The notes below the pieces were generated by a model, which saw only the letters and a program-made list of their open reading frames with translations, searched no databases and was not told the DNA's origin. Below are positions 1 to 7,892 of a DNA stretch of 64,000 bases, piece by piece. The number at the start of each line of letters is the position of its first letter. The first letter of the stretch is position 1. The position numbers and the translations under genes were made by a program. This DNA is from Sphingomonadales bacterium UBA7471 (GTDB lineage: Bacteria > Pseudomonadota > Alphaproteobacteria > Sphingomonadales > Sphingomonadaceae): positions 6,129 to 70,128 of the forward strand of contig DLOZ01000032.1 of the NCBI GenBank assembly GCA_002479765.1, given 5' to 3'.

Positions 1-554
1 TTCACCATGAAGATGAAGTCGGTAATCGCTGGCGAATATACCGCACCACCGGCACAGGGGCCCATGATGAGGCTGATCTGTGGTATGACGCCGCTTGCCA
101 GCGTATTGCGTTGAAACACCTCGGCATAGCCGCCAAGGCTTGCAACACCTTCCTGAATACGCGCGCCGCCGCTGTCGTTTAGACCAATGACGGGTGCGCC
201 AACTTTCATGGCATTGTCCAAGACCTTGCAGATTTTCATTGCATGCGCTTCGGAAAGCGACCCGCCAAACACGGTAAAGTCCTGACTATACACATAGACC
301 AAGCGACCGTTGATCGTACCGCTGCCGGTGACCACCCCGTCGCCGGGGATCAACTGTTCGGCCATGCCAAAGTCGGTGCAATTATGCGTCACATAGGCGT
401 CGAGCTCTTCGAAGCTGCCTTCATCCAGCAAGATATCAAGCCGCTCGCGCGCGGTCAGGCGGCCCTTGGCATGTTGCGCGTCAATGCGCTTCTGCCCGCC
501 ACCCAATTTGGACGCTGCGCGCCGCAATTCCAGTTCAGCGATATTGGCCGACAT
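1..554 (-). CDS. pccB: Propionyl-CoA/acyl-CoA carboxylase beta subunit (5' part only)
   Basis: Carboxyltransferase subunit of biotin-dependent propionyl-CoA carboxylase, which moves CO2 from carboxybiotin to propionyl-CoA to give methylmalonyl-CoA. Only about 184 N-terminal residues lie in the window; the gene continues past base 1. Visible motifs are QKRIDAQHAKGRLTARERL near the N-terminus, NDSGGARIQEG and GPCAGGAVYSP, all typical of the crotonase-fold carboxyltransferase. The ATG ending at 554 is chosen because GGGGAAAA lies just upstream. An in-frame ATG at 566 is possible but has no ribosome site. It is divergent from trhO, with two palindromes between them. A close acyl-CoA carboxylase paralogue cannot be excluded from this fragment. 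Confidence 0.88.
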   Translation of the reverse strand, partial: MSANIAELELRRAASKLGGGQKRIDAQHAKGRLTARERLDILLDEGSFEELDAYVTHNCTDFGMAEQLIPGDGVVTGSGTINGRLVYVYSQDFTVFGGSLSEAHAMKICKVLDNAMKVGAPVIGLNDSGGARIQEGVASLGGYAEVFQRNTLASGVIPQISLIMGPCAGGAVYSPAITDFIFMV

Positions 555-604
555 GGTTTTCCCCATAAGCAATTTTGTTGCGTGAAGCTTTGGCATCGTG
601 GCGA

Positions 605-632
605 TGCAATTGCAAATTAATCGTGCGATTAA
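605..632. promoter_or_regulatory. Two adjacent palindromes in the pccB/trhO intergenic region
   Basis: TGCAATTGCA (605-614) is a perfect 10-bp palindrome. Immediately after it, TTAATCG and CGATTAA (617-623, 626-632) form a 7-bp inverted repeat with a 2-bp spacer. The position 50 bp upstream of pccB suggests an operator for a dimeric regulator. The identity of the regulator is unknown. TTGCAA cores resemble sites described for alphaproteobacterial short-chain acyl-CoA regulators (PccR type), but the match is partial. Confidence 0.4.
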
Positions 633-698
633 ATTTACGAATTTCTCTGCAATATTGAAAGCTGCCAAAAGCGAAAAAGGACGCTATAGGGCCACGTC

Positions 699-1640
699 AT
701 GGAACAGGTTCACCCCATCAAAGTCGCCGCCTTATATCGCTTTGTGTCGTTCGATGCGCCTGAAGCGCTGCAGCCGCAAATCCACGAGCAGTGCACAGCG
801 GGCGGCATCAAAGGCACCATTTTGTTGGCGCATGAAGGAATCAATGGCACCGTCGCCGGAGAGCCGGCCGCTATCGACGCCCTCATTGCGTTTCTGCGCG
901 CTATTCCGGGCTGCGCAGAATTGGACGTCAAATATTCGCATGCCAATGAAATGCCCTTCTACCGGATGAAAGTGCGGTTGAAGAAGGAAATTGTGACGCT
1001 GGGCGTAGACGGCATCGACCCGAAACGGGAAGTCGGCACTTATGTGCAGCCAGAGGATTGGAACGCGTTGATTTCCGATCCGGACACGGTGCTCATCGAT
1101 ACCCGCAATGATTATGAGGTTGCAATTGGCACATTTGAAGGCGCAGTCGATCCGCGGACCAAGTCGTTCAGCGAATTTCCCGGATGGTTTCGCACGCATC
1201 GCGATGAACTGGCTGCCGGTAAAACCAAGTTCGCAATGTTCTGCACCGGCGGCATACGTTGCGAAAAATCGACGGCTTTCCTGAAAGCTGAAGGGATAGA
1301 CGAGGTCTACCACCTAGAAGGCGGTATATTGCGCTATCTGGAGAATATTCCAGAGGCCGAGAGCAAATGGCAGGGCGAATGTTTTGTTTTCGACGAGCGC
1401 GTGTCGGTGAAGCATGGGCTTGAGCTGGGTGAAATGGAATTGTGCCACGCGTGCCGCCGACCCATTTCGCAAGAGGATAAGGCGTCAGCGCATTTCATCG
1501 AGGGCGTCGCCTGCCCGGCTTGCTATGCCGAGCGCACCGATGAAGACCGCGCACGTTTCGCAGAGCGGCAGAAACAAATCGCGCTCGCCAAAAAACGCGG
1601 CAAACAGCATATCGGCGTCAACCCGCGCATTGATGACTGA
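699..1640 (+). CDS. trhO: tRNA uridine(34) hydroxylase TrhO (rhodanese-domain, YceA/UPF0176 family)
   Basis: Oxygen-dependent hydroxylation of U34 in tRNA wobble positions is the established role of the TrhO/YceA family. The 313-residue product has an N-terminal ferredoxin-like segment (residues about 8-95) and a rhodanese domain (about 120-215). The rhodanese domain carries the active loop FCTGGIRCEKS, with the catalytic Cys at about 181. A C-terminal Cys-rich part (CHACRRP and CPACY) resembles a small zinc knuckle. The length is typical for alphaproteobacterial members. The downstream GST gene overlaps its stop by 8 bases, so the two are probably co-transcribed. Confidence 0.9.
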   Translation: MEQVHPIKVAALYRFVSFDAPEALQPQIHEQCTAGGIKGTILLAHEGINGTVAGEPAAIDALIAFLRAIPGCAELDVKYSHANEMPFYRMKVRLKKEIVTLGVDGIDPKREVGTYVQPEDWNALISDPDTVLIDTRNDYEVAIGTFEGAVDPRTKSFSEFPGWFRTHRDELAAGKTKFAMFCTGGIRCEKSTAFLKAEGIDEVYHLEGGILRYLENIPEAESKWQGECFVFDERVSVKHGLELGEMELCHACRRPISQEDKASAHFIEGVACPACYAERTDEDRARFAERQKQIALAKKRGKQHIGVNPRIDD

Positions 1641-2262
1641 CCTGCCCATCCTCTACAGTTTCCGGCGATGTCCGTACGCCATGCGGGCAAGGATGGCGAT
1701 TGCGGTGAGTAAGGTTCGGGTTGAACTGCGCGAAGTGGTGCTTCGGGACAAGCCGCCTGAAATGATCGCTGTATCGCCAAAGGGCACCGTTCCGGTGTTG
1801 CTGTTGAGCGACGGTCATGTTGTCGACGAGAGCCTGGACATCATGCGCTGGGCATTGGCGCAAAATGACCCCGAAAACTGGCTGGCCCATGCGGATGCGG
1901 GCATGATCGCGGCCAATGATGGCCCGTTCAAACAGGCGCTGGATCGCTACAAATATCCGCACCGTTATGGTCTGGCGGACGGTCTGGAACATCGTGAGGC
2001 TGCACGGGATCATTTGTCGGGCCTGAACGCGATATTGGCGACGCAACCCTATTTGGGCGGCAGCGCGCCTGCGTTTATCGACATCGCCTTGTTTCCCTTT
2101 GTTCGCCAGTTTGCCGCAACCGACCCGCTATGGTTCGATGGATTGCCATTGCCTGCGCTTCAGGCGTGGCTGAACGGACTGCTTGCGTCAGAGCTGTTTG
2201 GCCAGATCATGACTCGCTACCCCAAATGGACAGCGGGCGAGGAAGCTATCCTCTTTCCATAA
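1633..2262 (+). CDS. Glutathione S-transferase family protein
   Basis: A 209-residue soluble protein with a thioredoxin-fold N-terminal domain starting ILYSFRRCPYAMRARM, which resembles the CPYx motif of omega/beta-type GSTs. An SLDIM stretch gives the glutathione gamma-glutamyl site, and an all-helical C-terminal domain follows. The substrate is unknown; the CPYA cysteine suggests thiol-transferase or deglutathionylation chemistry rather than classic conjugation. The ATG at 1633 is chosen because it begins inside the end of trhO (8-base overlap) and gives the normal N-terminus; a longer reading frame upstream only overlaps trhO. The next gene on the other strand is glutathione reductase, so this is a small glutathione-related neighbourhood. 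Confidence 0.85.
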   Translation: MTDLPILYSFRRCPYAMRARMAIAVSKVRVELREVVLRDKPPEMIAVSPKGTVPVLLLSDGHVVDESLDIMRWALAQNDPENWLAHADAGMIAANDGPFKQALDRYKYPHRYGLADGLEHREAARDHLSGLNAILATQPYLGGSAPAFIDIALFPFVRQFAATDPLWFDGLPLPALQAWLNGLLASELFGQIMTRYPKWTAGEEAILFP

Positions 2263-2284
2263 ACCGCTATGAGAGCCGATAAGC

Positions 2285-2305
2285 GCCCTTCGACAGGCTC
2301 AGGGC
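2285..2305. repeat. Short interspersed repeat-like element (GCCCTTCGACAGGCTCAGGGC)
   Basis: The 21-bp unit has complementary ends (GCCCT/AGGGC) and lies between the convergent ends of the GST gene and gor. Closely similar CCTTCGACA(A/G)GCTCAGGGC units are, to my knowledge, common extragenic repeats in sphingomonads and other bacteria. I saw only this copy in the window. It may act as a weak bidirectional terminator or transcript-end hairpin. Confidence 0.55.
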
Positions 2306-2322
2306 TACGGTGACGTTTTCGG

Positions 2323-3669
2323 TTATTTCATCAACACAAGTTCTTCGGACATGCTTGGGTGCAGCGCGACCGTATCGTCGAAATCCTGCTTCGTAAGTCC
2401 TGCTTTGACCGCAATCGCCGCTGCTTGAAGGATCTCGCCACTGTCCGGTCCAATCAAGTGCAACCCGACCACACGCTCGTTTACGCCCGCGACCACCATT
2501 TTATACAATGCGCGTTCGTTGCGGTCGGCCAGCACATTTTTCATCGCGCGGAAATCGCTTTTGTAAATTTTTACGTCCGGGTGCGCCGCGCGGGCTTCGG
2601 CCTCGGTCATCCCGACGCTGGCAATTGGCGGATTGCTGAACACCGCAGTGGGTATGCAGTCATAATTTACCGTGCGCGGATTGTTGCCAAAGACGCTGTC
2701 GGCAAAAGCATGGCCTTCGCGGATCGCAATTGGGGTAAGCTGAACGCGGTTGGTAACATCGCCCACCGCGTAAATGCTGGGCACATTCGTCCGATTGTCG
2801 TCGCCAACCTGTACCGAGCCGTCTTTGCCAAGCGCGACGCCAACCTCTTCAAGGCCAAGGCCTTTGCTGTGCGGCGTCCGACCAATGGCCCACAGCAGCA
2901 AATCGGTTTCAATCGTCTCGCCTTGGTTGGTCTCAATCACCAAGCTGCCATCATCCTGCTTGGTGATGGATTTGAAGCTGCAGTTGAAGCGAATATCGAT
3001 GCCCTTATGGCCGCTAATGTCCACGAGGCGGTCGACAATTTCGTCATCATAACCGCGCAAAATACGGTCGCCATGCGTCACAAGGCTTACCTTGACGCCA
3101 AGTTCGTTGAAGATACCCGCGAATTCGTTGGCGATGTAACCGCCGCCTGCGATCACCGCCCGCTTGGGCAGTTCGTGCAAGCTAAACACTTCATTTGACG
3201 TAATACCGTGCCCAGCTCCGGCTATTTCCGGAACCGATGGCCAAGCGCCCGTGGCAATGAGGATATAGGCCGCCGAGATTTCGCGTCCGCTTGCCAGGCG
3301 CACGCTGTTCGGCCCCGTCACAACCGCGCGTTCGCGAAACACCTCAACCTTGTTGTTGCCAAGCGTCTGGCCGTAAAGACCTTCGAGACGGTTCACCTCA
3401 GCCGCGACATTGTTACGCAATATATTCCAATCGAACGTCGCACCGGCCATGTTCCATCCGAAACGCTGCGCGTCGTGCAGGTCTTCTGCGAAATGGGATC
3501 CGTACACGAGCAGCTTTTTTGGAACACATCCGCGGATAACGCATGTGCCACCAACGCGATGTTCCTCGGCAACGGCAACGCGCGCGCCATGTGACGCGGC
3601 TATCCGCGATGCGCGAACGCCGCCCGAGCCAGCGCCAATGACAAACAGATCATATTCAAATTCAGCCAT
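2323..3669 (-). CDS. gor: Glutathione-disulfide reductase
   Basis: NADPH-dependent FAD flavoenzyme that reduces GSSG to GSH in the cytoplasm (448 residues, normal length). The N-terminal FAD-binding motif is VIGAGSGGVRASRIA. The redox-active disulfide is in GGTCVIRGCVPKKL at about residues 41-54. The NADPH Rossmann motif AGGGYIANEFAGIF is at about 172. The C-terminal dimerisation domain ends with the catalytic-base motif ALHPSMSEEL. The spacing of the motifs and the GSH-type VIRGCVPKK sequence favour glutathione reductase over lipoamide dehydrogenase or trypanothione-type enzymes. It is convergent with the GST gene and just downstream of pgi on the same strand. Confidence 0.95.
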   Translation of the reverse strand: MAEFEYDLFVIGAGSGGVRASRIAASHGARVAVAEEHRVGGTCVIRGCVPKKLLVYGSHFAEDLHDAQRFGWNMAGATFDWNILRNNVAAEVNRLEGLYGQTLGNNKVEVFRERAVVTGPNSVRLASGREISAAYILIATGAWPSVPEIAGAGHGITSNEVFSLHELPKRAVIAGGGYIANEFAGIFNELGVKVSLVTHGDRILRGYDDEIVDRLVDISGHKGIDIRFNCSFKSITKQDDGSLVIETNQGETIETDLLLWAIGRTPHSKGLGLEEVGVALGKDGSVQVGDDNRTNVPSIYAVGDVTNRVQLTPIAIREGHAFADSVFGNNPRTVNYDCIPTAVFSNPPIASVGMTEAEARAAHPDVKIYKSDFRAMKNVLADRNERALYKMVVAGVNERVVGLHLIGPDSGEILQAAAIAVKAGLTKQDFDDTVALHPSMSEELVLMK

Positions 3670-3763
3670 GCGATTATTTCCTTATGTCATGGCCATATGG
3701 TTGCGGCGCAACGCATTTGCCAATGGCATTTCTTATTCTGTCTTATCGAACAAACATATCAGG

Positions 3764-5266
3764 TCAGTTGTCGCCCAATGCCGCCGCAATCAATGCCGTC
3801 GTGGATGGATCAAAGCCCGAGGCGCCGTTTTCGCCGATGCTTTTTGCGATCTGCTTGCCCAGTTCAACGCCGAATTGGTCAAACGGGTTAATGCCCAGCA
3901 ACACGGCATTCACAAAAGTCCGGTGTTCGTAAAACGCAATCAACGCGCCCAACACCGACGGCGTCACATCGTCCATCAATATCGTGGTTGAGGGGCGGTT
4001 GCCGGCATAGTTGCGTGCCAGATCATCTGACGTCTGCCCCGCCATCAATGCCGCGCCCTGGGCAAAGCAGTTTACCAGCAGTGTTTCATGGTGGGCGGTA
4101 TCAAAGTCATGCCCGGGCGTTTTGCTGGCAATGAATTCGACGGGAATAAGATGTGTTCCCTGATGCAACAATTGGAAGACCGCATGCTGTGCGTCGGTAC
4201 CAACCCCGCCCCATGTGACTGGCGCGCTGTTGCGGCCGAGCGGCGCGCCTTCGGCTGTCACCGATTTGCCGTTCGATTCCATTTCCAATTGCTGCAGATA
4301 ATCGGGCAGCAATCGAAGCCGTTCGTCATACGCAAAAACCGCGCGGGTCTGGCAGCCCTTGATCTGGGCATAATATAGGTCGCAGAACGCAGCCAATGTT
4401 GGCGCATTTTCCAACAGGGGCGCATGGCGGAAATGCCGGTCCATCGCTGCGGCACCTTCAAGCAGTTCTTCATACACCGCCCAGCCAAGCCCGAGCGCAA
4501 CAGGAAAGCCAATCGAGCACCACAGCGAATAGCGCCCGCCAACCGATTCATTGAACGGCAATATCCGGCTTTCATCGACGCCCCATTCAAGTGCTTTGTC
4601 GGGATAGGCGGTAAGTGCCACGAACTGGGCATAAGGATCGGCAACGCCGCCGTCGCGCATCCACTCCATCGCGCTGGTTGCGTTCAGCAAGGTTTCCGTC
4701 GTGGTGAAGGTCTTGGATGCGACCGCGACGATGGTCTTATGCGGGTCCATGCCTTTCACCGCCTCCGTCAGCGCAGCGCCGTCGATATTTGACACAACCT
4801 TGACATCGTACCGCGCACCATCGCGGCCCAACGCATCGACCAGCAATTTGGGCCCAAGCGCGGAGCCACCAATGCCAATGTGCAAGATATGTTTGATGTC
4901 GCCCATAAATCCGGCGTCGATCGCTTCGACAAGGCCACGCATCCGTTCTTGAAGTGCACGGGCATGGGCGACGGCCTGCACATCGCCATTACCGCGCTCT
5001 GCGGCATGCTCGGCAGCACGGCCTTCGGTTACATTAATCGCTGCGCCCGAAAATAATGCCGATTTTGCGTCGCCCAAATGCATGCCTTCGGCACGTTTCG
5101 CGAATTGGGACAGCATGGCGTCGTCAAGATGGGTCTTTGATACGTCAAAGCGCAATCCCGACTGCTCTATGGTCATTTTGGCAACGCGGTCGGGGTCTGA
5201 TGCAAACAGCTCAACCAGCGATTTTTCTTGCTGTTTTTCAAGCCCAGCCCAACTGTGATCCGTCAT
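3764..5266 (-). CDS. pgi: Glucose-6-phosphate isomerase
   Basis: Interconverts glucose-6-phosphate and fructose-6-phosphate. The 500-residue product has PGI signature stretches HIGIGGSALGPKLL, VASKTFTTTET and GGRYSLWCSIGFP, with catalytic residues in MESNGKSV (Glu) and the HQGTHLIPVEF region (His), and a C-terminal GINPFDQFGVELGK lysine motif. The ATG at 5266 is preferred over upstream in-frame starts because AAAGGG lies 6 bases upstream. It is transcribed away from lepB. Sphingomonads generally use the Entner-Doudoroff route, so its main role may be gluconeogenic or in polysaccharide precursor supply (inference). Confidence 0.95.
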   Translation of the reverse strand: MTDHSWAGLEKQQEKSLVELFASDPDRVAKMTIEQSGLRFDVSKTHLDDAMLSQFAKRAEGMHLGDAKSALFSGAAINVTEGRAAEHAAERGNGDVQAVAHARALQERMRGLVEAIDAGFMGDIKHILHIGIGGSALGPKLLVDALGRDGARYDVKVVSNIDGAALTEAVKGMDPHKTIVAVASKTFTTTETLLNATSAMEWMRDGGVADPYAQFVALTAYPDKALEWGVDESRILPFNESVGGRYSLWCSIGFPVALGLGWAVYEELLEGAAAMDRHFRHAPLLENAPTLAAFCDLYYAQIKGCQTRAVFAYDERLRLLPDYLQQLEMESNGKSVTAEGAPLGRNSAPVTWGGVGTDAQHAVFQLLHQGTHLIPVEFIASKTPGHDFDTAHHETLLVNCFAQGAALMAGQTSDDLARNYAGNRPSTTILMDDVTPSVLGALIAFYEHRTFVNAVLLGINPFDQFGVELGKQIAKSIGENGASGFDPSTTALIAAALGDN

Positions 5267-5386
5267 CATATACCCTTTATCAATCGTGCGAATGTCGCCT
5301 GTGAATCTCGACGCTGGCAAATAGCGCGTCTACGCGATAAAAGGCCAGTCAATCCGTCATAAGACGACATTAATTTGCGAGATTAT

Positions 5387-6271
5387 GTGACTTCACCCAC
5401 CGACAAGACGGACGATGCGAACGTGACCGCACATCCGCAACCCGCAGCGCCCCCTTCCGAATGGCGCGAATTTGGCGGCTTCCTTTTGAAGTTGGCGGTA
5501 TTCGTGTTCATTCTGCGCAGTTTCATCGTCTCGCCGTTCAATATTCCTTCGGAATCGATGCAGCCCCGCTTGCTCATCGGCGATTATCTGTTGGTTGCAA
5601 AATGGCCGTACGGCTATTCCAAATATAGCCTGCCATTCTCCTTGCCCCTCATTCCCGGACGGATATTCGCCAGCGAGCCAAAGCGCGGCGATGTTGTGGT
5701 GTTCAAGGCACCCATGTCGAACGGCACCGATTATATTAAGCGCGTGATCGGCCTTCCCGGTGACGTCATCCAAATGCGTGATGGCATTTTGGAGATTAAC
5801 GGTGTCGCGGTCAAAAAAGAACGCATTGCCGATCTTGTCATTCCGGTAACGCAAAACATGCGCGACACTGCGGAAATGGACCGCAACCCCTTCCCATGCT
5901 GGCGCCCCGATATGGAAGAGGCCAGCCCCGACGGTGGCACGCAATGCCGATATCCGCGCTTTCGTGAGACTTTGCCCGAGGGCAAGAGCTACGAAATCCT
6001 CGACCTCGCCAACGGATTGGAAGGTGACAACACCGAAGCTTTTGTTGTCGGCGAAAAGGACGTGTTCCTGATGGGCGATAACCGCGACCGCAGTGCGGAC
6101 AGCCGCTGGACACCCATTGATAAGCCCGGCGCCATCGGCATCGTGCCGCAAGAAAATCTCGTCGGGCGCGCGCTGGTTTCGGTATTTTCGACCGATGGGT
6201 CGTCACATTGGCTGCTACCATGGACTTGGTTTACCGCGGCACGCCCTGACCGCATTGGACAAGGGTTTTGA
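5387..6271 (+). CDS. lepB: Signal peptidase I
   Basis: Inner-membrane serine protease that removes signal peptides from Sec and Tat substrates. One N-terminal TM segment (FLLKLAVFVFILRSFIV) leads to box B, NIPSESMQPRL, with the nucleophile Ser. The catalytic Lys is in box D (DYIKRVIGLPGD), and box E is GDNRDRSADSR. The large periplasmic insert with two cysteines (FPCWRP and TQCRYP) is usual in this group. The start is uncertain: GTG at 5387 has a weak GAG upstream, and TTG at 5375 and GTG at 5423 are alternatives. It heads the lepB-rnc-era operon seen in many proteobacteria, and its stop overlaps the rnc start. Confidence 0.93.
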   Translation: MTSPTDKTDDANVTAHPQPAAPPSEWREFGGFLLKLAVFVFILRSFIVSPFNIPSESMQPRLLIGDYLLVAKWPYGYSKYSLPFSLPLIPGRIFASEPKRGDVVVFKAPMSNGTDYIKRVIGLPGDVIQMRDGILEINGVAVKKERIADLVIPVTQNMRDTAEMDRNPFPCWRPDMEEASPDGGTQCRYPRFRETLPEGKSYEILDLANGLEGDNTEAFVVGEKDVFLMGDNRDRSADSRWTPIDKPGAIGIVPQENLVGRALVSVFSTDGSSHWLLPWTWFTAARPDRIGQGF

Positions 6272-6936
6272 CCAACAGCGATAAAGACAACTGGCTGAAG
6301 GCATTGATGCCCAAGCCGCCGTCGGATCTGGCGTTGTATCACCGCGCGCTGACGCATGGCAGCACCGGACAGGCGGACTATCAACGGCTTGAATATTTGG
6401 GTGACCGGATATTGGGTCTGGTCATCGCAGATATGCTATACCACCGATATGCCGAGGAAGCGGAAGGTCGCTTATCGCACCGGTTGAACGCCTTGGTATC
6501 GGGTCTGACATGTGCGGATATCGCCCGACAGGTCGGCGTTCCGGATCATTTGCGGCTTGGCAAACAAGCGCGCGACGACGGCGCGCAACAAAGCGACAAT
6601 GTGCTTGGTGACGTCATGGAGGCGCTGATTGGTGCGCTCTATTTAGACCACGGTATCGACGCCGCGCGCGTTTTTATCGACCGCTTGTGGGGTCCGTTGA
6701 TTGAAACCGCAAATGGTGCGCCAAAGCATCCCAAATCCGCGCTTCAGGAATGGTGTGCCGCACATGGCCGCAAGGTTCCCGAATATGTAATAACGAAAAA
6801 AGAAGGCCCTCCCCACGCTATGACATTTGAGATTACCGTCACTGTAAAAGGTTTTGACCCAGTCACCGCGACAGCGCACAGCAAACAGGCTGCTGAAACG
6901 GCTGCCGCGCTCGCATTTTTGGACATCCACGCATGA
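6268..6936 (+). CDS. rnc: Ribonuclease III
   Basis: Double-strand-specific endoribonuclease for rRNA precursors and structured RNAs. The 222-residue product has the RNase III signature QRLEYLGDRILGLV, in which Arg replaces the usual Ala/Ser after GD. The second metal-binding segment is NVLGDVMEALIGALYLD. A C-terminal double-stranded RNA-binding domain runs from HPKSALQEW to the end. The start is a TTG at 6268 overlapping the lepB stop (TTGA). It keeps the conserved Trp-containing N-terminus, whereas a later ATG at 6307 with AAGG upstream would remove it. The next gene, era, overlaps by 4 bases. Confidence 0.93.
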   Translation: MTNSDKDNWLKALMPKPPSDLALYHRALTHGSTGQADYQRLEYLGDRILGLVIADMLYHRYAEEAEGRLSHRLNALVSGLTCADIARQVGVPDHLRLGKQARDDGAQQSDNVLGDVMEALIGALYLDHGIDAARVFIDRLWGPLIETANGAPKHPKSALQEWCAAHGRKVPEYVITKKEGPPHAMTFEITVTVKGFDPVTATAHSKQAAETAAALAFLDIHA

Positions 6937-7826
6937 CCAAAAAATGCGGTCATGTGGCCATTATTGGCGCACCAAATGCGGGCAAATCCACGCTGGTCAA
7001 TGCGTTGGTCGGTCAAAAGGTCGCGATTGTCAGCCCCAAGGCGCAAACGACCCGCACACGCATGCTGGGCGTCGCGCTTGCCGGCGAAACACAGATCATA
7101 TTGGTCGACACGCCGGGCATTTTTGCGGCGCAACGCCGTTTTGACCGGGCTATGGTTGCTGCGGCCTGGGACGGTGCGGGCGATGCGGACATGATTGCAT
7201 TGATCGTTGATGGCCGCGCCGGTGCCGGTCCAAAGGTCGAAAAGATATTGGAGGGGCTTAAGGACCGCCCAGAACGCAAGTGGTTGGTGCTGAACAAGGT
7301 GGACATTGCCGCCAAGGAAAAGCTGCTGTCGCTCACGACGAAATTGACCGAAAAATGCGATTTTGAACAAATTTATTATATCAGCGCAGCGACGGGTGAT
7401 GGCCTTGATGAATTCAAACAAGCGCTGGCGGATGCCATGCCCGAAGGCGAATGGCATTTCCCTGAAGATCAGGTTTCCGACGCCACAGACCGTTTGATCG
7501 CGTCTGAAATCACGCGGGAGCAGCTATATCTGCAACTCCATGAAGAGCTGCCTTATGCCAGCGCCGTCGAGACCGAGAAATATAGCGAACGCGAAGATGG
7601 TTCATTGGAAATCCACCAGCAGATCCTTGTCGCCCGACCGACCCAGCGCGCGATTGTGCTTGGCAAAGGCGGCGCACGGATCAAGGCGATTGGCGAAGCT
7701 GCCCGCATGGAGTTAGCCAAATTGATGGGCGTGAAGGTCCACCTATATTTGCATGTGAAGGTGCACGCAAAATGGGACGAGGATCGCACTTTATACCGCG
7801 ATATCGGGCTCGAATGGGTCGAGTAA
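6933..7826 (+). CDS. era: GTPase Era
   Basis: Essential Ras-like GTPase that helps mature the 30S subunit by binding the 3' end of 16S rRNA. The 297-residue product has G1 GAPNAGKSTLV, an Era-type G2 with QTTRTR, G3 DTPGIF, G4 NKVD and G5 SAATG. A C-terminal KH domain contains VLGKGGARIKAIGE. The length matches the family. It starts at ATGA overlapping rnc, completing lepB-rnc-era. An inverted repeat just after its stop may terminate the operon. Confidence 0.97.
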   Translation: MTKKCGHVAIIGAPNAGKSTLVNALVGQKVAIVSPKAQTTRTRMLGVALAGETQIILVDTPGIFAAQRRFDRAMVAAAWDGAGDADMIALIVDGRAGAGPKVEKILEGLKDRPERKWLVLNKVDIAAKEKLLSLTTKLTEKCDFEQIYYISAATGDGLDEFKQALADAMPEGEWHFPEDQVSDATDRLIASEITREQLYLQLHEELPYASAVETEKYSEREDGSLEIHQQILVARPTQRAIVLGKGGARIKAIGEAARMELAKLMGVKVHLYLHVKVHAKWDEDRTLYRDIGLEWVE

Positions 7827-7849
7827 CCGCAGACAAACAAAACTGAGAG

Positions 7850-7883
7850 ATGTCATCCCCGCCTCTGCAGGGATGGCATGTTT
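7850..7883. terminator. Candidate bidirectional terminator between era and topA
   Basis: ATGTCATCCC (7850-7859) pairs with GGGATGGCAT (7870-7879), with one G-U pair and a 10-base loop. A short T stretch follows on the plus strand, and the minus-strand side runs into GTTTTGTTTG. It sits between two convergent genes, where a shared terminator is expected. Confidence 0.5.
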
Positions 7884-7892
7884 CTCTGCGGC

